A stretch of 64,000 nt of DNA from Harringtonia aguacate (lineage: Eukaryota > Ascomycota > Sordariomycetes > Ophiostomatales > Ophiostomataceae): positions 404,836-468,835 of the forward strand of contig JACCPH010000004.1 of the NCBI GenBank assembly GCA_014183095.1, in the 5' to 3' direction. Below, piece by piece: positions 11,842 through 23,582 of this stretch (positions within the stretch are counted from its first letter, which is position 1; each line of letters begins with the position of its first letter). The notes below the pieces were generated by a model. That model ran no database searches and was not told the origin of the DNA. It saw only the letters and a list, made by a program, of their open reading frames with translations. The translations under genes were made by a program, and so were the position numbers.

Positions 11842-13978
11842 TCAGTCGCTGTACGTGGCGACGCTGCGCGGGCTGGCGCCGCTGCTGTGCGGATGACCGT
11901 TGGCGTGGCCGTTGCGGCGGTTGTAGTCAGGATTGATGTCTCTGTCGCCGCTGTCGCCACTGTCGTCTCCGTGACCTGGGCTGCTGCGGGACGACCGGCC
12001 ATACGACGAAGAGCGATGCTTTGCATACCGCCGGTGGCCACTGTCACGGTTGTTGTCGTCGTCATCGTCTTCGTCGCCGTTGTCGTCGTTGTCCTCGCTC
12101 TCTGACAGAGGCCCGCCGCCGCTCAGCGACGACAGCGAATTGTCAGAGTCGTCGACAAAGCGCACCTCTGACGGCATGTGCTGCCGGACAAACGCCCGCT
12201 GAACGGCGGCCAGGCGGATGCGGGTCTCGTTGTCGCTCTGAACGGCAGCCTCGCGCGCCAGCTCCTGCATCTGCATGCGCACGTCGCGCGCCAGCGTCGA
12301 CCACCAGCCGAGATGTGCCTTACACTTGCGCCGGCGGCACATTCCCGCCGTGGCTGCGATGTAGTCGGCGTCGGGGGCGTCGGCACCGGCGTCGCCGGTG
12401 CCGTTGGCCCCGTTGGCCCCGTTGACCCCATTGGCCCCATTGGCTCCGCTGCCGCTGCTGTCCTCCTTGTCCTGGCCAGCCTCGTCTGCCGGCGGCGGCC
12501 CCAGCTGGCCGGCCTGGAAGATGGCCACGCCTTCTGGGCTGGTCAAAAAGCGGCCAAAGTGCGGCTGCACGCCGACGTGCTGGAGGCGGTCGTCGTAGCC
12601 GCAGCAGTCGCGCTCGATGATGCCGGCCTTGATGGCGTCATAGTTGCGCGACTTGGCCATCTCCAGCAGCTCCAGCATCTTCTTGCACATGACCAGCTGC
12701 TCGGCCAGATGATAGCGGTGCGCCGCAGACTTGCTCGTGTAGTCGCGCTCCTCGTCCGTCAGCAGCGCGTCGGGGTCGACTGCGAAGTTAGCATGCATCA
12801 GAGAGAGAAGGGAGACAAAAAGAAGACATACTGCTGCTGTCCCGCGTCAGCCCCTCGAGCAGCAGGTCGGCCACGCCGTCGTGGCTGCTGCTGGCCAGCA
12901 GAGCAATGAGCTGTGCGGGCGTGAGCTGGTCGACGGGCATCTTGTCCTCAGGGAGGCCGTCGGCACCGCCAGCGCCGCCGGTCTTCCGCCGGTCCAGACT
13001 CGCGAGGACAGCCTCCCACCACTGGTCGCGGTGCGTGTCGGAGCAGAAGTGGCTGATCTCAGCGGGCGACGCGGCGGAGGCGCCGTCCTCGGCGTACAGG
13101 CGCGCCGGGCGGCGGCAGGTGGTGAGGGCACAGAGCTTGCGGAAGCGGGTGACGTAGCGGTTGGGGACGGTGCAGTTGGGACAGATGTAGCTGCTGACGA
13201 CGTTCTCGCCCAGCTCCTTATTGATCTGGACGCAGTCGCCGTGGAACCAGTCCTCGCACTGGTCGCACTGGATCATCCAGCGGTGGTCGTCGGGGCCGCG
13301 GCAGATGCAGTAGGGCCCGTTGTCGGAGACCTCCCCTTCGTGCTCGTTGCCGCTGTGGCCGCTGTTGGCATCATTGTCGTCGTCGTCGTCGTCGTCGTCG
13401 CTGGACAACGCGGCCTCTGACTCTTGCTTGATGCTCGGGCTCGGGGACTGGGAGCTGCCGCCGCCTCCGCCACCTGCCGCCCTGGCCCCCTTGGCCCTGC
13501 TCACGCCGCCACCGCTGCCGCCGCCCCGCGGCTTCAGGAGATGGCGATGACCGCCACGGGTGCTGGCGCGCGTGGTGCCGCCGCCGCGGGTGTTGCCGCG
13601 GCCTCGAAGCGAGCCGCCGCCGCGGGTGCTCGCGACGCCGCCCCGCGCTCGGGTCTTTTTGGTGATGGAGCTGCTGGGCGACCGGTTGGTCTTGCGTGCC
13701 ATCTTGTCTGCTGTCGTGGTGGCGTCGGTCGCATCGGTCATGGGGGTGTCGTCGTCGGCCGACAGCGGTGCAGAGGCGTTTGAGAGGTAGGCGTTTGCGT
13801 TGGTGTTTGCATTTGTGTTTGCGTTTGCGTCAAAACCAGACGACTGAGGGGAAGGCGGTTGTGTCGACAGCCGATGGCGGCGGCTGTCGTCGCTGCCACC
13901 GTCATGCTCAAACTTGAGGGAAGGCACATCAGTCGAGCTGTGGCGCCCGTCCGCGAGCGAGCCCGCACGGGAAGACAT
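11842..13978 (-). CDS. SPP1: Set1/COMPASS PHD-finger subunit (Spp1/CFP1-like)
   Basis: Two exons: 12832-13978 and 11842-12779 (694 aa), joined in phase 1 (DSS|I|DPDALL). Spp1 reads H3K4 methylation and supports Set1-dependent H3K4 trimethylation. The PHD finger is at about residues 222-270: YCICRGPDDHRWMIQCDQC, then WFHGDC and ICPNC, giving a complete C4HC3 set. A second Cys/His cluster follows (LCALTTCRRPARLY...HFCSDTHRDQWW), as in fungal Spp1 and CFP1. The helical C-terminal part includes a CGYDDRL segment and a second Cys motif, MCRRRKCKAHLGWW. Odd features are an N-terminal Arg/Gly-rich RGG tract (about residues 105-150), an acidic Asp run, a Gly-Ala-Asn repeat, and an acidic Ser-rich tail. 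The start MSSRAGSLADG was preferred to upstream in-frame ATGs. Confidence 0.88.
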
Positions 13979-14596
13979 GGCAAACTGCAGCTCAATGGCG
14001 GGGAGGGGAGAAATGGGGGGGGAGGGGAGGAGGGGGGCGGGGGGGGAAGGCGCAGGGCGCAGCGGGTGTGATTGCGCATGCAAGGACAGGCGAATGGGGA
14101 CTTTTGCTGTGAGAGAGAACGTCGAAGATGAAGCTTGGGGATACCAGCTGTACCTGCTAGGCGATTTCGCTGCAGGGGGGTACTTGGGCCTGTAAAATTG
14201 GCGGTAAATGGGACCCGACCACCCCGCGCGCCCAGAATGCACGCGACGCGGCTTGGGAAGCTGCCCACAATGGCGGGCTGTCTGTCACGAAATGTGGGGC
14301 AGCGAGCCTCGACTACGGCGATTGGGAACAGTCGATTTTTTTTTCCTAGACGACATTTGGCTGCAGCTGTCTTCTCCTCGCCGTCAGACCACCGTAACTC
14401 TCGCCCATTGAGACGCCACGATCGAGCGACTGCAGAAACCAAACATCCCATCCGTCCGAGGACAACCACAGAAAGGGCTAACGGCTAGCGGGACCTGCCA
14501 TTTTCCCCTGCTTTCTGCCAGGAGAGAGAGAGCTCCGCTGTTCAGACGCCGAACAGACACCGACGTCATCACCAGATTTGGCTTCCTCTGCTCCCC
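13979..14596. promoter_or_regulatory. Divergent promoter, SPP1 / SCO1
   Basis: 618 bp between two divergent start codons. It has a G-rich tract at 14014-14047 close to the Spp1 start and a T9 run near 14336. No defined operator recognised. Confidence 0.55.
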
Positions 14597-15641
14597 ATGA
14601 GCCGCCCTCTCACCAAGGCCGCGCCCTGGGCGGGCGCGTGTCACGATATCCTCCTCTTCCCCCAACGTGCGCAGCTGTCCCGCAAGAGCTACCGCTGCTT
14701 TGCGTCGTCCCCTGCGAGACTGTCGCAAGGCAGCGGCGCCCTTGGCCGGCCGGTGACGTCGACGGGACCATGCGCCGCCCGCCCACGCTGCCAGCCCCAG
14801 TCTCTGCCGGCGATGCAGAGGAGGACATACAAGACAGTCGAGGAGGCCAAGAGCCGGTACCGTTCTGGCGTGCGTGTTTATTTCTTTTTTTTTTTCTGTC
14901 TCACACTCAGATGGCCATTGACGCTGACGAGCACAGCCGTTTTCCTGGAGGGCCGGACTTCTCTTCGTGGCCACCGGTGCGGGCCTGCTATGGTACTTTG
15001 AGCACGAGAAGGAGCGCATGAACCGCAAGCGGATAGCTGAGGCCACCAAGGGCGAGGGCCGGCCCAAGGTGGGCGGCCCGTTTGAGCTGCTCGACCAGAA
15101 CGGCAAGGTCTTTACCGACGCGGATCTCAAGGGCCGGCATTCTCTGGTATGTGGCGTTGTGGACTTGTGCGGACCCGGTGCAGACTCGGTGCGGACTTGA
15201 TGCGGACCCGGCTGACATACTGTCTAGATCTACTTTGGCTTCTCGCACTGCCCCGACATCTGCCCCGAGGAGCTGGACAAGATGGCCGAGATGTTTGACA
15301 TTGTCGAGGCGGCCCTGCCCGGCAAGCTGCTTCCCGTGTTTGTGACGTGCGACCCGGCGCGCGACACGCCGGCGGTGCTCAAGGAGTACCTGGTGGAGTT
15401 CCACCCGCGCTTCATCGGGCTGACGGGCACGTACGAGCAGATCAAGGCCGTGTGCAAAAAGTACCGCGTGTACTTTAGCACGCCGTCCAAGGTGGAGCCG
15501 GGCCAAGACTACCTGGTCGACCACAGCATCTACTTTTACCTGATGGACCCAGAGGGCGACTTTGTCGAGGCGCTGGGCCGGCAGCACTCGCCCGAGGCAG
15601 CCGCCAAGGTGATCATGGACCACATCAAGGACTGGAAATAA
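14597..15641 (+). CDS. SCO1: Mitochondrial copper chaperone Sco1 (cytochrome c oxidase assembly)
   Basis: Three exons: 14597-14869, 14937-15146 and 15228-15641 (298 aa). Sco1 delivers copper to the CuA site of Cox2 in the mitochondrial inner membrane. The N-terminal 80 residues are rich in Arg, Ser and Ala with few acids, as expected for a presequence. One membrane segment follows (AGLLFVATGAGLLWYF, restored across the first splice junction), then the thioredoxin-like domain. The copper ligands are present: CPDIC (CxxxC) in FGFSHCPDICPEEL and the conserved histidine in YLVDHSIYFYL. The length is typical. The acceptor at 14936 was chosen because it restores the frame and the membrane helix; an earlier AG at 14910 does not. 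Confidence 0.95.
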
Positions 15642-16084
15642 GAATGTGAAATGCACCAGGGCGGAGCACAAAAAGTGTACGATGAAAAAGAAAAAAAAAT
15701 GCAACACGATTGTACGATGCAGACAAATCTACTCAAATAGCGGATGAGGGGGGATCTCTACTCCAAAATTCGACAAAGATTAGAAAGAGTGCACGCGACC
15801 ACTAAGCTAGGAAGGTGTGACGGTTGTTAGTCCGACCGACCGACCGTCAACCCAAGACACCCCTAATCCACGCGTCATCCTTACCGAAAGGAAAGGTTCT
15901 CCCGCGCGTTCCATACGCCGTTTCCAGCGACCGGCTGAACAAAGAAATGCAAAATAATATTAAAAAAAATTATTAAAAAAAATATAAAAGCACTGGGAAA
16001 TCCAGGCGTGTGCTAGACTGTGGCTGTGCGAGCAGACGTAGAAATACGAATGAGTGTCCGAATGCTGGCGGTCGTCGGCTCGCA

Positions 16085-16126
16085 GAGTGGAGCAAGCGAT
16101 TCTGTGAGTGGAGCAAGCGATTCTGT
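16085..16126. repeat. Tandem duplication, 2 x 21 bp
   Basis: Two identical 21-bp copies starting GAGTGGAGCAAGCGATT. Intergenic, no coding role seen. Confidence 0.9.
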
Positions 16127-17246
16127 GATGGAGGGCTAAAGAAGGCGATGAAAGCGCAGAAGGCGAGGGGGGGGAAGGAGGGGGAAGGGTAGGGCAGCTT
16201 TTCGGCCGTCTCTCGGAACCAAAGTCTACGAGTACAAGTACAGATATCACACGTCGTCTTCTCGTCTTGGCTTTCCAGGTAATAACGACCTCCTGCTTTC
16301 GGCCTATGCAATATTTGCGCCCCATGAGTCGTCGTCGTTCCCTCGTCGTCGTTCGTTTGGGCCGTGACGTGCTTATCGCCCGTTCCGGCTTTGGCTCTCG
16401 TGTCCCACCCAGACTTACATGACATCGCCCCCGCCCTGGCTGGCGTGCTCTGGACTGGGCTGATAATACCGTGCCTGAGGGTCGGACATCCTGGCTTCTT
16501 CCACAGCGAACCCCGAGAAACCCATTAGAAAGAGCAAAGCCCATACATATACATATCCTTGATCCATAATCCACTGTTAAACCCATAATCCATAGCCCGT
16601 AAACCTATCCCTTAAACCCATAAACCCTCTGGCCGCCCATGCAGGGACGACATCCTATCGACTTTCCGGTGTGGACCGCCAGCCACGCCGCCTCCATTCC
16701 TCTGCTGCTGTCTCCTGCTGGCTCCCCACCCGGCCATGCATCCGCCCGCGCCTTCGACCGCCTATTTGTCTTGTTCCCACCCTTTCTGCTGCTGGCCAAC
16801 CTGCCCGACCTTGCCTCCCACCCTTCTCTGGCCCACTTGGCCTTGCCTTGGCAAGTGGTGACCCTCCTCCCCCCCTCCTTCCCGGACGCCCAGAACGATT
16901 CGTCTCGGCGCTTTCCTTTCTGTTCCTGCTGAGCGGACGCCGCTAGAGGCCACCACTGAAGGCGCTAGTCGCACCCCTCTCACACCTTTTTGCATCCACA
17001 GCCGCCTTTTCCTGAGCCGTCTTTCCCTGCCCATTCGCACGTGTCTCCTGTTTTCCTCTTTTGTCTTGCTGTTCTGCTTTTCCTCTTTCTGTTCGCCTCG
17101 TATGTATATCGGCACATGGGGCTGCGGCAAGATAAGAAAAGCGTCGGATGACACCAGTCTGCCTCGGTCACAAGTCTCGCTTTTCCGTGCGCGTTGCCGT
17201 TTCTGGGGGTGTAGGGTCCAACACCGAGCAACGAGACATTCGAGTA

Positions 17247-17263
17247 TACGAGTATTACTCGTA
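17247..17263. promoter_or_regulatory. Perfect inverted octamer pair
   Basis: TACGAGTA, one T, then TACTCGTA: a 17-bp palindrome 561 bp upstream of the next start codon. Each half is an exact copy of the octamer that recurs between genes across the window. A dimeric DNA-binding site is one reading; no binder is known to me. Confidence 0.4.
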
Positions 17264-17823
17264 GCACGAGCACCAGTGCGTTCGGGCGTGTTCACCACCA
17301 GCCCCAGTTCCCGTCAAACGACGCTAAGGCAAGCACGAGAAGAGGAGAAAGCAACGACCCCAGGGAACGAACGACACGCAGCAGCCCAACCCCCAAAAGC
17401 AATAATAGCAACAATCCAGCCGTAGGCCACTTCTGCTGCACTACCCTACCAACCCTACAACCCACTGTACCAACCCTACCAACTCCCCCCCCCCTCCCCC
17501 CCCCCCTGTTCTGTCCTGTTCTTTCTTTGACGTATAAGTTGTGTAATACTGCACACTGCACATCTTCACATTCTCTCGTTCTTGCTTGTCCTAGGATATA
17601 TACGTCTGAGTCACGCCTGGTTTCGTTCCTTTTGTTCCTTTTTCTTTTTTTTTTATCTTTTCTCTCTCTCGTGCTTTTGATTTCGTCTCTGGCCTCTGGC
17701 CTCTGGCCTCCTCGCTCCCGCCCTTTTCGGCTCTGTGCCGTTCCCGAAAACATATATACAAGCGGCTGGCCGACCCGTCTCTGCCTCTCTCTGACTGGAC
17801 CCTTTCTGCCGAACAACGCGAAA

Positions 17824-19093
17824 ATGACCGAGACCATGTATTCTCCTCGCCCGCGCGACCCTATCGAGTCCCTGAGCGCCGAGGACTTTGAGACTGCGTC
17901 GATCTGCTCGGCGGCGCCGTCGTACTGTAAGCAACTGTTCCTGCGTGGCTCCTCTGGATAATGTTGTTTTATTGCCTGGGCGGTGTCTTATTTTCTTGCG
18001 CGCCTGCCCTGCTTTATCGTCGACCGACGGCTGGCGGGGCAAGCCTTATCCAAAACGCGCCCCGCGTCTGATTTGCCCTTTTAGGGCCCCTCCCCTACCC
18101 CCTACCCCCCCCTCCCCCGGCTGTCTGCAAGTGCTGTATTACACGCTGGAAAAGCCGACCTGAGCTGAATCACTAACGCCCCTGTGCGCTGCGTCCAGGC
18201 TCGGAGGCCCCATCCACCCACTATACTGTGCCGAACCACAGCGGCGGTGCGCTGCCGCCCTATGCAGCGCCCGCGTCCTCTGGCCGCCACGCCTCTGCTC
18301 CCTCTGCTGCTGCTGCTGCTGCTCCCTCGGCCACTGCACCGGCTGCGGCCGCACGCCGCACCACCCCGGCGGCAGCCCCGTCGTCCGTGTTTGCCGTCTC
18401 GCCGTCTGCCTCGCTCCTGACCAGCGGCAGCCAGCGCCGCGGCGAGATGCCCAACCTGGCGCAGTTCCGGATCCCGTCCTGGTCCAACGTCTCGTCCAAT
18501 CCCAACGCCCGTCACTACCACTCTGTGGCTCTGCGCCGCGTCGCCGCCGCCGAGCACGCCTCGGCCGCCGCCGAGATCGGTGGCCTGATGCGCCGTCTGG
18601 CCGTCATCGAGCGCCTCGAGCAGGAAGAGGCCGCGGCCGCCAGCCGTCGTGCCTTCCGCCCGCTCGAGGACCCCTACCTGGTCGGCGAGACCTCTGCCCG
18701 TCGCGCCCGCGCCGAGCGCCTGCGCCGCGAAAACCTCGCCTCCGGAGACGACGCCCTCGTCCGCGAAGACCGGCGCTGGGACTGGTTCCTCGGTTCGTTT
18801 GCTCGCCCCAACCTCCCCCCGTCTCGCCCTGCTGCCTTTTCTCCTCTGAACTCGCGTCGTCTCCGCCTGCGAGCGTAGTCTTTGGTCTTCTGTTTCTTTT
18901 TTTTTCCCGTTCAGCCTTCCAGCCTCTGGGTGTCGGATCCTTGGACTAACCACCACCCCCTGGCTCCCCTCCTCCTCCTCCTCCTCGAATAGGCCAGATG
19001 AAGGCACAACATCGTTCCAATGTCCGCCGCCACTTTGACCTCGGATCCCTCTCGCCCGCCACCATCCGCCACATCCACGCCCGGCGTATGTAA
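17824..19093 (+). CDS. Conserved fungal protein of unknown function
   Basis: Three exons: 17824-17926, 18199-18792 and 18993-19093 (265 aa). I recognise the pattern from Sordariomycete hypothetical proteins but not a function. The N-terminus has a Ser/Glu-rich motif SAEDFETASICSAAPSY that continues across the first splice site (CSEAPSTHYTVP). The middle is Ala/Pro/Ser-rich and likely disordered. The second half has an Arg/Ala/Glu-rich helical stretch and the motif REDRRWDWFLGQMK, which spans the second splice junction. The last exon adds a short basic tail ending HIHARRM. No signal peptide or membrane segment. Introns of 272 and 200 nt are long for this window. Confidence 0.8.
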
Positions 19094-20179
19094 CCGGCAC
19101 AGCCTTGAGTGGAGCAGGCTGGCCATTTCTTTCTTTTTTTGCCTGCTCTTCCTTGTCTGCTCTTCTACTGTTGCTTTTTGGGCGTTCTTTTGGCGTCTCA
19201 GTTGTCCCCTGGCATCTTCACGGCGAGCGCCGGCGCACGCTTCTTGCGTTTCGTCTTTTCTCATCGTGTGCACTTTTGTGTGTTCCGGGCACCATGAAAT
19301 GGGTTTGGGGCGACAACCGGTTTCATATATATGTACGGGCGTCTACTTTTTTGAATTTTTTTTCCAAGGGTCTGCTCGAGGTCTGCTTTAGGATGTCATA
19401 TGCTTCTCTTCCACTGGGTTTTTTTCAGGCTTTGTGCTCTGTTTTTCTTTTTTTTGCTCTCTCGTGCATGCTCTCCTCGGCAGACGGATTTCTCTCCACA
19501 CGGAGCAGAGGCGACCTCACAACTTTGGGACCGGAGGGCTCTTTCTTCTTTCCTTTTTCTCCTTTTTCGTCACAACTTTCTATTGCATTTGAACCATCTA
19601 CGAGAAATCTGAGCAACGAACTGTACATAGATCACAGATAGACCTTAACCCGGGCTTTGGCCACACTACAAACATTCCTGGCCGGACCGGCCCATGACGC
19701 CATTGCTATGAGTGATGCAGTGTTCTCGCCCCGGGAATTGCGAATCGTGTGCAAAAAAGAGTCTCCCGACATGCTCTATTCTTCTACATAGCCGACCCTT
19801 GATCCTCCTTGCCCATCTCGAGCCCTCACACCCCAAGACAAAGACCAAAAAGACCAAAAAGATCAAAAAGATCTATAAGAAAAAAGACAGAGAAACGCCC
19901 CAGCGCCGGTGTTGTTTGTGTGTGTGTAAAATGCATCGCCAAATTGTACAGAACCTGCGCAGAGCCTCGGAGCCAGGGTTGCACTCAGGGCCACAATTAA
20001 GGTTATACCGCCTTTGTCCTTACCCACCTCCCGACGAAGCCGATGAGCCGACGCATCCAGAGATCGACCGAGTTCATGATGTACCGCCATCAGGCGTCAC
20101 GCTCTTCAGTTGAACTGTTCGGCATTCTCGGCGTTCTCAAAGGTTTTTTTTGTCGTGTATGATTCCGGGTGGGGGTCCT
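19094..20179. other. Convergent intergenic region
   Basis: Between the conserved unknown and the V-ATPase gene. T-rich 3' UTR-like sequence to about 19600, then a short degenerate repeat of GACCAAAAA units at about 19838-19880. No gene supported. Confidence 0.6.
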
Positions 20180-21173
20180 TTAGCCCTTGCTCTTCGTGTT
20201 GAGGATCAGTCCGACAATGAGACTAGACAGAGTGGTCAGCCAAGGCGTCGGTCTTGAGTGGCAGGGAATGTGGTCCTGGCAAGGTAGGGAAGGGGGGGGA
20301 AGAGAAAGGGGAACAAGCCTAGCTTACCCGTAGAGACCCAGCACCTCGCCGAAAATCAAAATCAGCACCATGCCCACAAACACCCGCGACTGCTCCATGT
20401 ACGCCCGCACGCCCTTGTCGCCCACGACGCCGATGCAGTAGCCGGCCGCCAGCCCGGTGGCGCCCACGGAGATGCCGCAGGCCAGATGCATGAAGCCGCT
20501 GGAGGAGGCAGAGGTTAGCTCGCTGCAGCTTTCTATTGCTTTTGTTGCGTTTGTGTTTGTCTTGTGCTCTCTTACTTAAACAGGCTGTAGTTGGTGTTGG
20601 AGCTCGGCGGGTTCAGGTCCTGAGCGATGAGCACGGAGATGACGAGCGCATACACGGCAATGATACCGGACATGACGACGGGAATGAGACACTGCAAAGC
20701 ATGAGACGCCCCGTCAGCAAGAAGACAGAAAATAAGACAGAAACCACCACGACTCGTTCTGCCAGGTCCAAGCGGATAAAAAAAAAAGCCCACCTTCATG
20801 ATCAGGTCTGGCCGGAAGGTGCCGACGCCAGCGATACCGATGCCTGACTTGGCTGTGCCGTATGCGGCGCCTATGCCTGTGGATGCGCGACTGTGGTCAG
20901 CTTCTGCCCTGCGTATTCGTGTGCTGGCTCAATTGATATATCGAGAAGGCTGCCGTCCAAGCTCGGGGAGGTCGAGGCCAGCTTCCAGAGGAGCTGAACT
21001 GTGTTAACGTCACGTACAGCCAAGGATCATGGCGGCTGAGATGCCGGCCTGTTGCATCATAAGAGTTAGCAAGCGTATCGGTATGGGGCAAAGAAACGAG
21101 GGAAAAAAGACAGCCGGCTGCCGCGTACCATGCCGAAGAAGGATGCGAACTTGGGTGACAGTGCAGACTCCAT
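20180..21173 (-). CDS. VMA3: V-type proton ATPase 16-kDa proteolipid subunit c
   Basis: Six exons: 21129-21173, 21018-21048, 20794-20876, 20576-20691, 20328-20498 and 20180-20222 (162 aa). It forms the proton-carrying ring of the vacuolar ATPase Vo sector. Four hydrophobic helices are visible: AGISAAMILGCIGAAYGTAK, CLIPVVMSGIIAVYALVI, the ACGISVGATGLAAGYCIG helix, and VFVGMVLILIFGEVLGLYG. The last contains the essential buried glutamate (IFGEVLG). The length and the ending (LILNTKSKG) fit subunit c rather than the longer c''. Tiny exons (31, 43 and 45 nt) were placed by phase and family sequence; all junctions give an unbroken frame. A CACGTGATT element lies about 320 bp upstream. Confidence 0.95.
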
Positions 21174-23582
21174 CTTGACGTGTCGATGGAGGGAACGGAG
21201 AGAAAAAAGAGAGCGAGTCGAAAATGAAAAAAAGAGCTGGAGAGAAGAAGAAGAGGAAAGAAAAATAAGCGCGACGCGAGTCACTCCGGCTTTCTGGGCG
21301 AGATGGGCGTCGTCGTCGGCAGTTGGTTGCGGGATGCCGTAGTTGCAGCTGCGGTGTTTCGCGAACGGGATCGAAAAGGCAGCAAGCAGAAAAGGGAGCA
21401 ACGAAACAGCTTTCCAGACCCACTACAAGTATCGATGCGTGGTTTTGTTGCTTTGCTATGCAAAAAAGCGGACCCCGGCCTCGAATTCAGATGCTGCACG
21501 TGATTGACACCTTTCGAGTCAATTACGTGTGTATTTGTATTTTACGATAGACAGGTCGATCGACTCGACAGGAGGAGTCAGCGACTTGTAACGCCGTCTG
21601 TCGCCTATTGGCACCAACGGCACAACAAATTCTCAAGGGTCTTCTCCGCCCTCCACACAGCGGGAAAACCGTCACATAGATGCCGTACTAAGCAGCAATG
21701 CCCTGATTTCTGCCGGCTGTGCTGCTGTGCAGGAGGATAGACCTCGTAGATTGTAGCCAGGGGACGCGCAATGAACGATTCTGCGTATGTACATATGCAT
21801 GCAATTACCCGTCGCCATCCCATTTCCGGCTCCCAGACATCACCGCTTATCCTCTCCGCCGCCACCACCCTTCTCGCCCTTCCACCAAACCACAAACCGG
21901 TCTCGGCCAGGCCCATTTCTCCCACTCTGTACATACCATTTACCGCTATCTCTTGCTTAACGCCATCCCTTCTGTGCCTGTTCCCCGCTGCGACCCAGCG
22001 AGTTCTCGGGAATTCCTTTTGCGTTCGGTAGGGCCTCTATTTTTTTTTGTGCTCTGCTGTCCCTTTTTGGCTGTCCCTTTTTGGCTGTCTCTTCTTGGCT
22101 GTTTCTTTTCTTGTCTCGACTATCATCTCCCACATCCATAGAGGATACCACCCTCCCTCTCTCTCCCACACCACCCCTCCCCTCCTGTGGACCAAGTGCA
22201 AACTTATCCCTGGCGAACCGATGCTGCAGACCAAGCACGAGTACGAGTAGACCCAAGCTGTCGACCGCTGCGATTGGGAAAACCCATCGACTACGCAAAT
22301 AGGAGCCAATCCCCTGTTCGCCCCGGTCACCCACTTCATCGCATTCGTCAACAGCGTTTGCTCAGTGCGCTTCTTCGGCGTCCCCTGCTCGCTCTGGCAC
22401 CGTCCTCGCCTCGCCTCATCCACCGTCGACGACCTTGCTCTCTGTGCCGGTTCTGTCGTCCCCAAGCCAATCACGCTCGCCTCTTGCCGTCTTGCGCGCA
22501 GCAGCCATCCCGTCTCGTCTCGTCTCTCCAGACGATAACGTCACACCGGACCTGAACACCCCCCAAAAAGGGGAAACTGCGCCTCGCCAAACAAGCAACG
22601 CACCCTGTCGTCCCTGGTGCACCCTTCTGACGTGTGCGCTCACGCTTTCACCCCCTCTCCTTTCCAGACGAACTCCCTCCCCCTCCCCCTCGATCGGGGA
22701 TTTCCTCCGTCTCCTCCGTCGCCTAGCCGAATCGTGCCTCGCCTCGCTTTCGCTATACGAGCAGAGCATCCCGCTAGCTGCATACGAAGTCAGGCACAGG
22801 GATCGCAGCCCATCCAACGATCTTCGTCCCATCGCCTCCGCTGCGCCCTGTCCTCCCCCCGTCCGACGTTGCGGCTCACTTCCAGTCCCCTCTCTTGACT
22901 CTTGTCGATGACGACCGTTCCCCTGGCTCGGTGATCGCCAGAGAGGAATCACGACTTGCACTCTTGGCGACTCTTCCACGACCCCCCGGTTCTCGTTTTA
23001 GTGTCCTGCGAAACGAACAAGCAAGCACGCTTAAACGACACGGGGGAAGACACGAGACACCCTCTGCTGTGCATCTTTCTGAAGCCTGGCTCGGCGGCCT
23101 CCGGGCCCAGCAGAAGTAAGCAGAAGCATCGCGGGACAGGGATAAAGGGGAGGAACACAGAAAATAAGAATTTTTGCGTGCAAGAGGTCGAGTCTTGGCA
23201 CGGGACGTCATCACGGACCACGATTGCCCTTGTTCCCTTGTTTGCTGCCCTTGTTCCTTTTTCCTCCACCTGTTCTCACCCTGAATCCCCCATCTCTCTG
23301 CTCCGTTTGCAACCACCGCCCAAACGTCGACACGTTTCTCACCGTTTCCCTCCCCTGCGCTTTTGTTTCAAACCACGTTGCCCTTTTCGTTTTCGTTCTT
23401 TCTTTTTCATCTCATCTTTCTGGCCCATCTCGTTCTCGTCCTCTCTCCCCTCCCGTCGCCATCCTGCTGCCCGACCCGACCTGATCGGTCCGCCATCGTC
23501 CCTCCGTACCTATGCTAACAACATCCTCTCCCATCGGTTCTAGATAGCCTGACGCCGGATCTCTGAAGCAGAAACTGCCACC
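21174..23582. other. Divergent 2.4-kb region, VMA3 / Rho1 GEF
   Basis: Shared upstream region of two divergent genes. It includes an E-box CACGTG at 21497-21502, one exact dispersed octamer at 22242-22249, and long CT-rich sequence (22120-22200, 22600-22700, 23240-23480) probably belonging to the Rho GEF leader. Open frames are Pro/Ser-rich and unconvincing. Confidence 0.5.
21497..21502. promoter_or_regulatory. E-box CACGTG upstream of VMA3
   Basis: Palindromic CACGTG followed by ATTG, about 320 bp upstream of the V-ATPase start. The nine bases CACGTGATT recur upstream of LEU4. A bHLH-type site is plausible; this rests on sequence only. Confidence 0.35.

Larger units (their letters stand above)
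15642..17823. other. 2.2-kb intergenic region
   Basis: Between SCO1 and the conserved unknown at 17824. It holds a 2 x 21-bp tandem duplication (16085-16126), C-rich stretches near 17484-17508, and a perfect inverted pair of the dispersed octamer at 17247-17263. No supported coding sequence. Confidence 0.55.

Noticed and set aside
11149..12105. 318-codon plus-strand open frame
   Set aside because: Runs through AT-rich 3' flank and then antisense to the Spp1 gene; no domain.
16560..16632. Telomere-like TAAACCC / CCCATAA words
   Set aside because: Units are irregular (CCATAATCC, CCCGTAAACC, CCCTTAAACCC, CATAAACCC) with no constant period; not an interstitial telomere array that I would defend.
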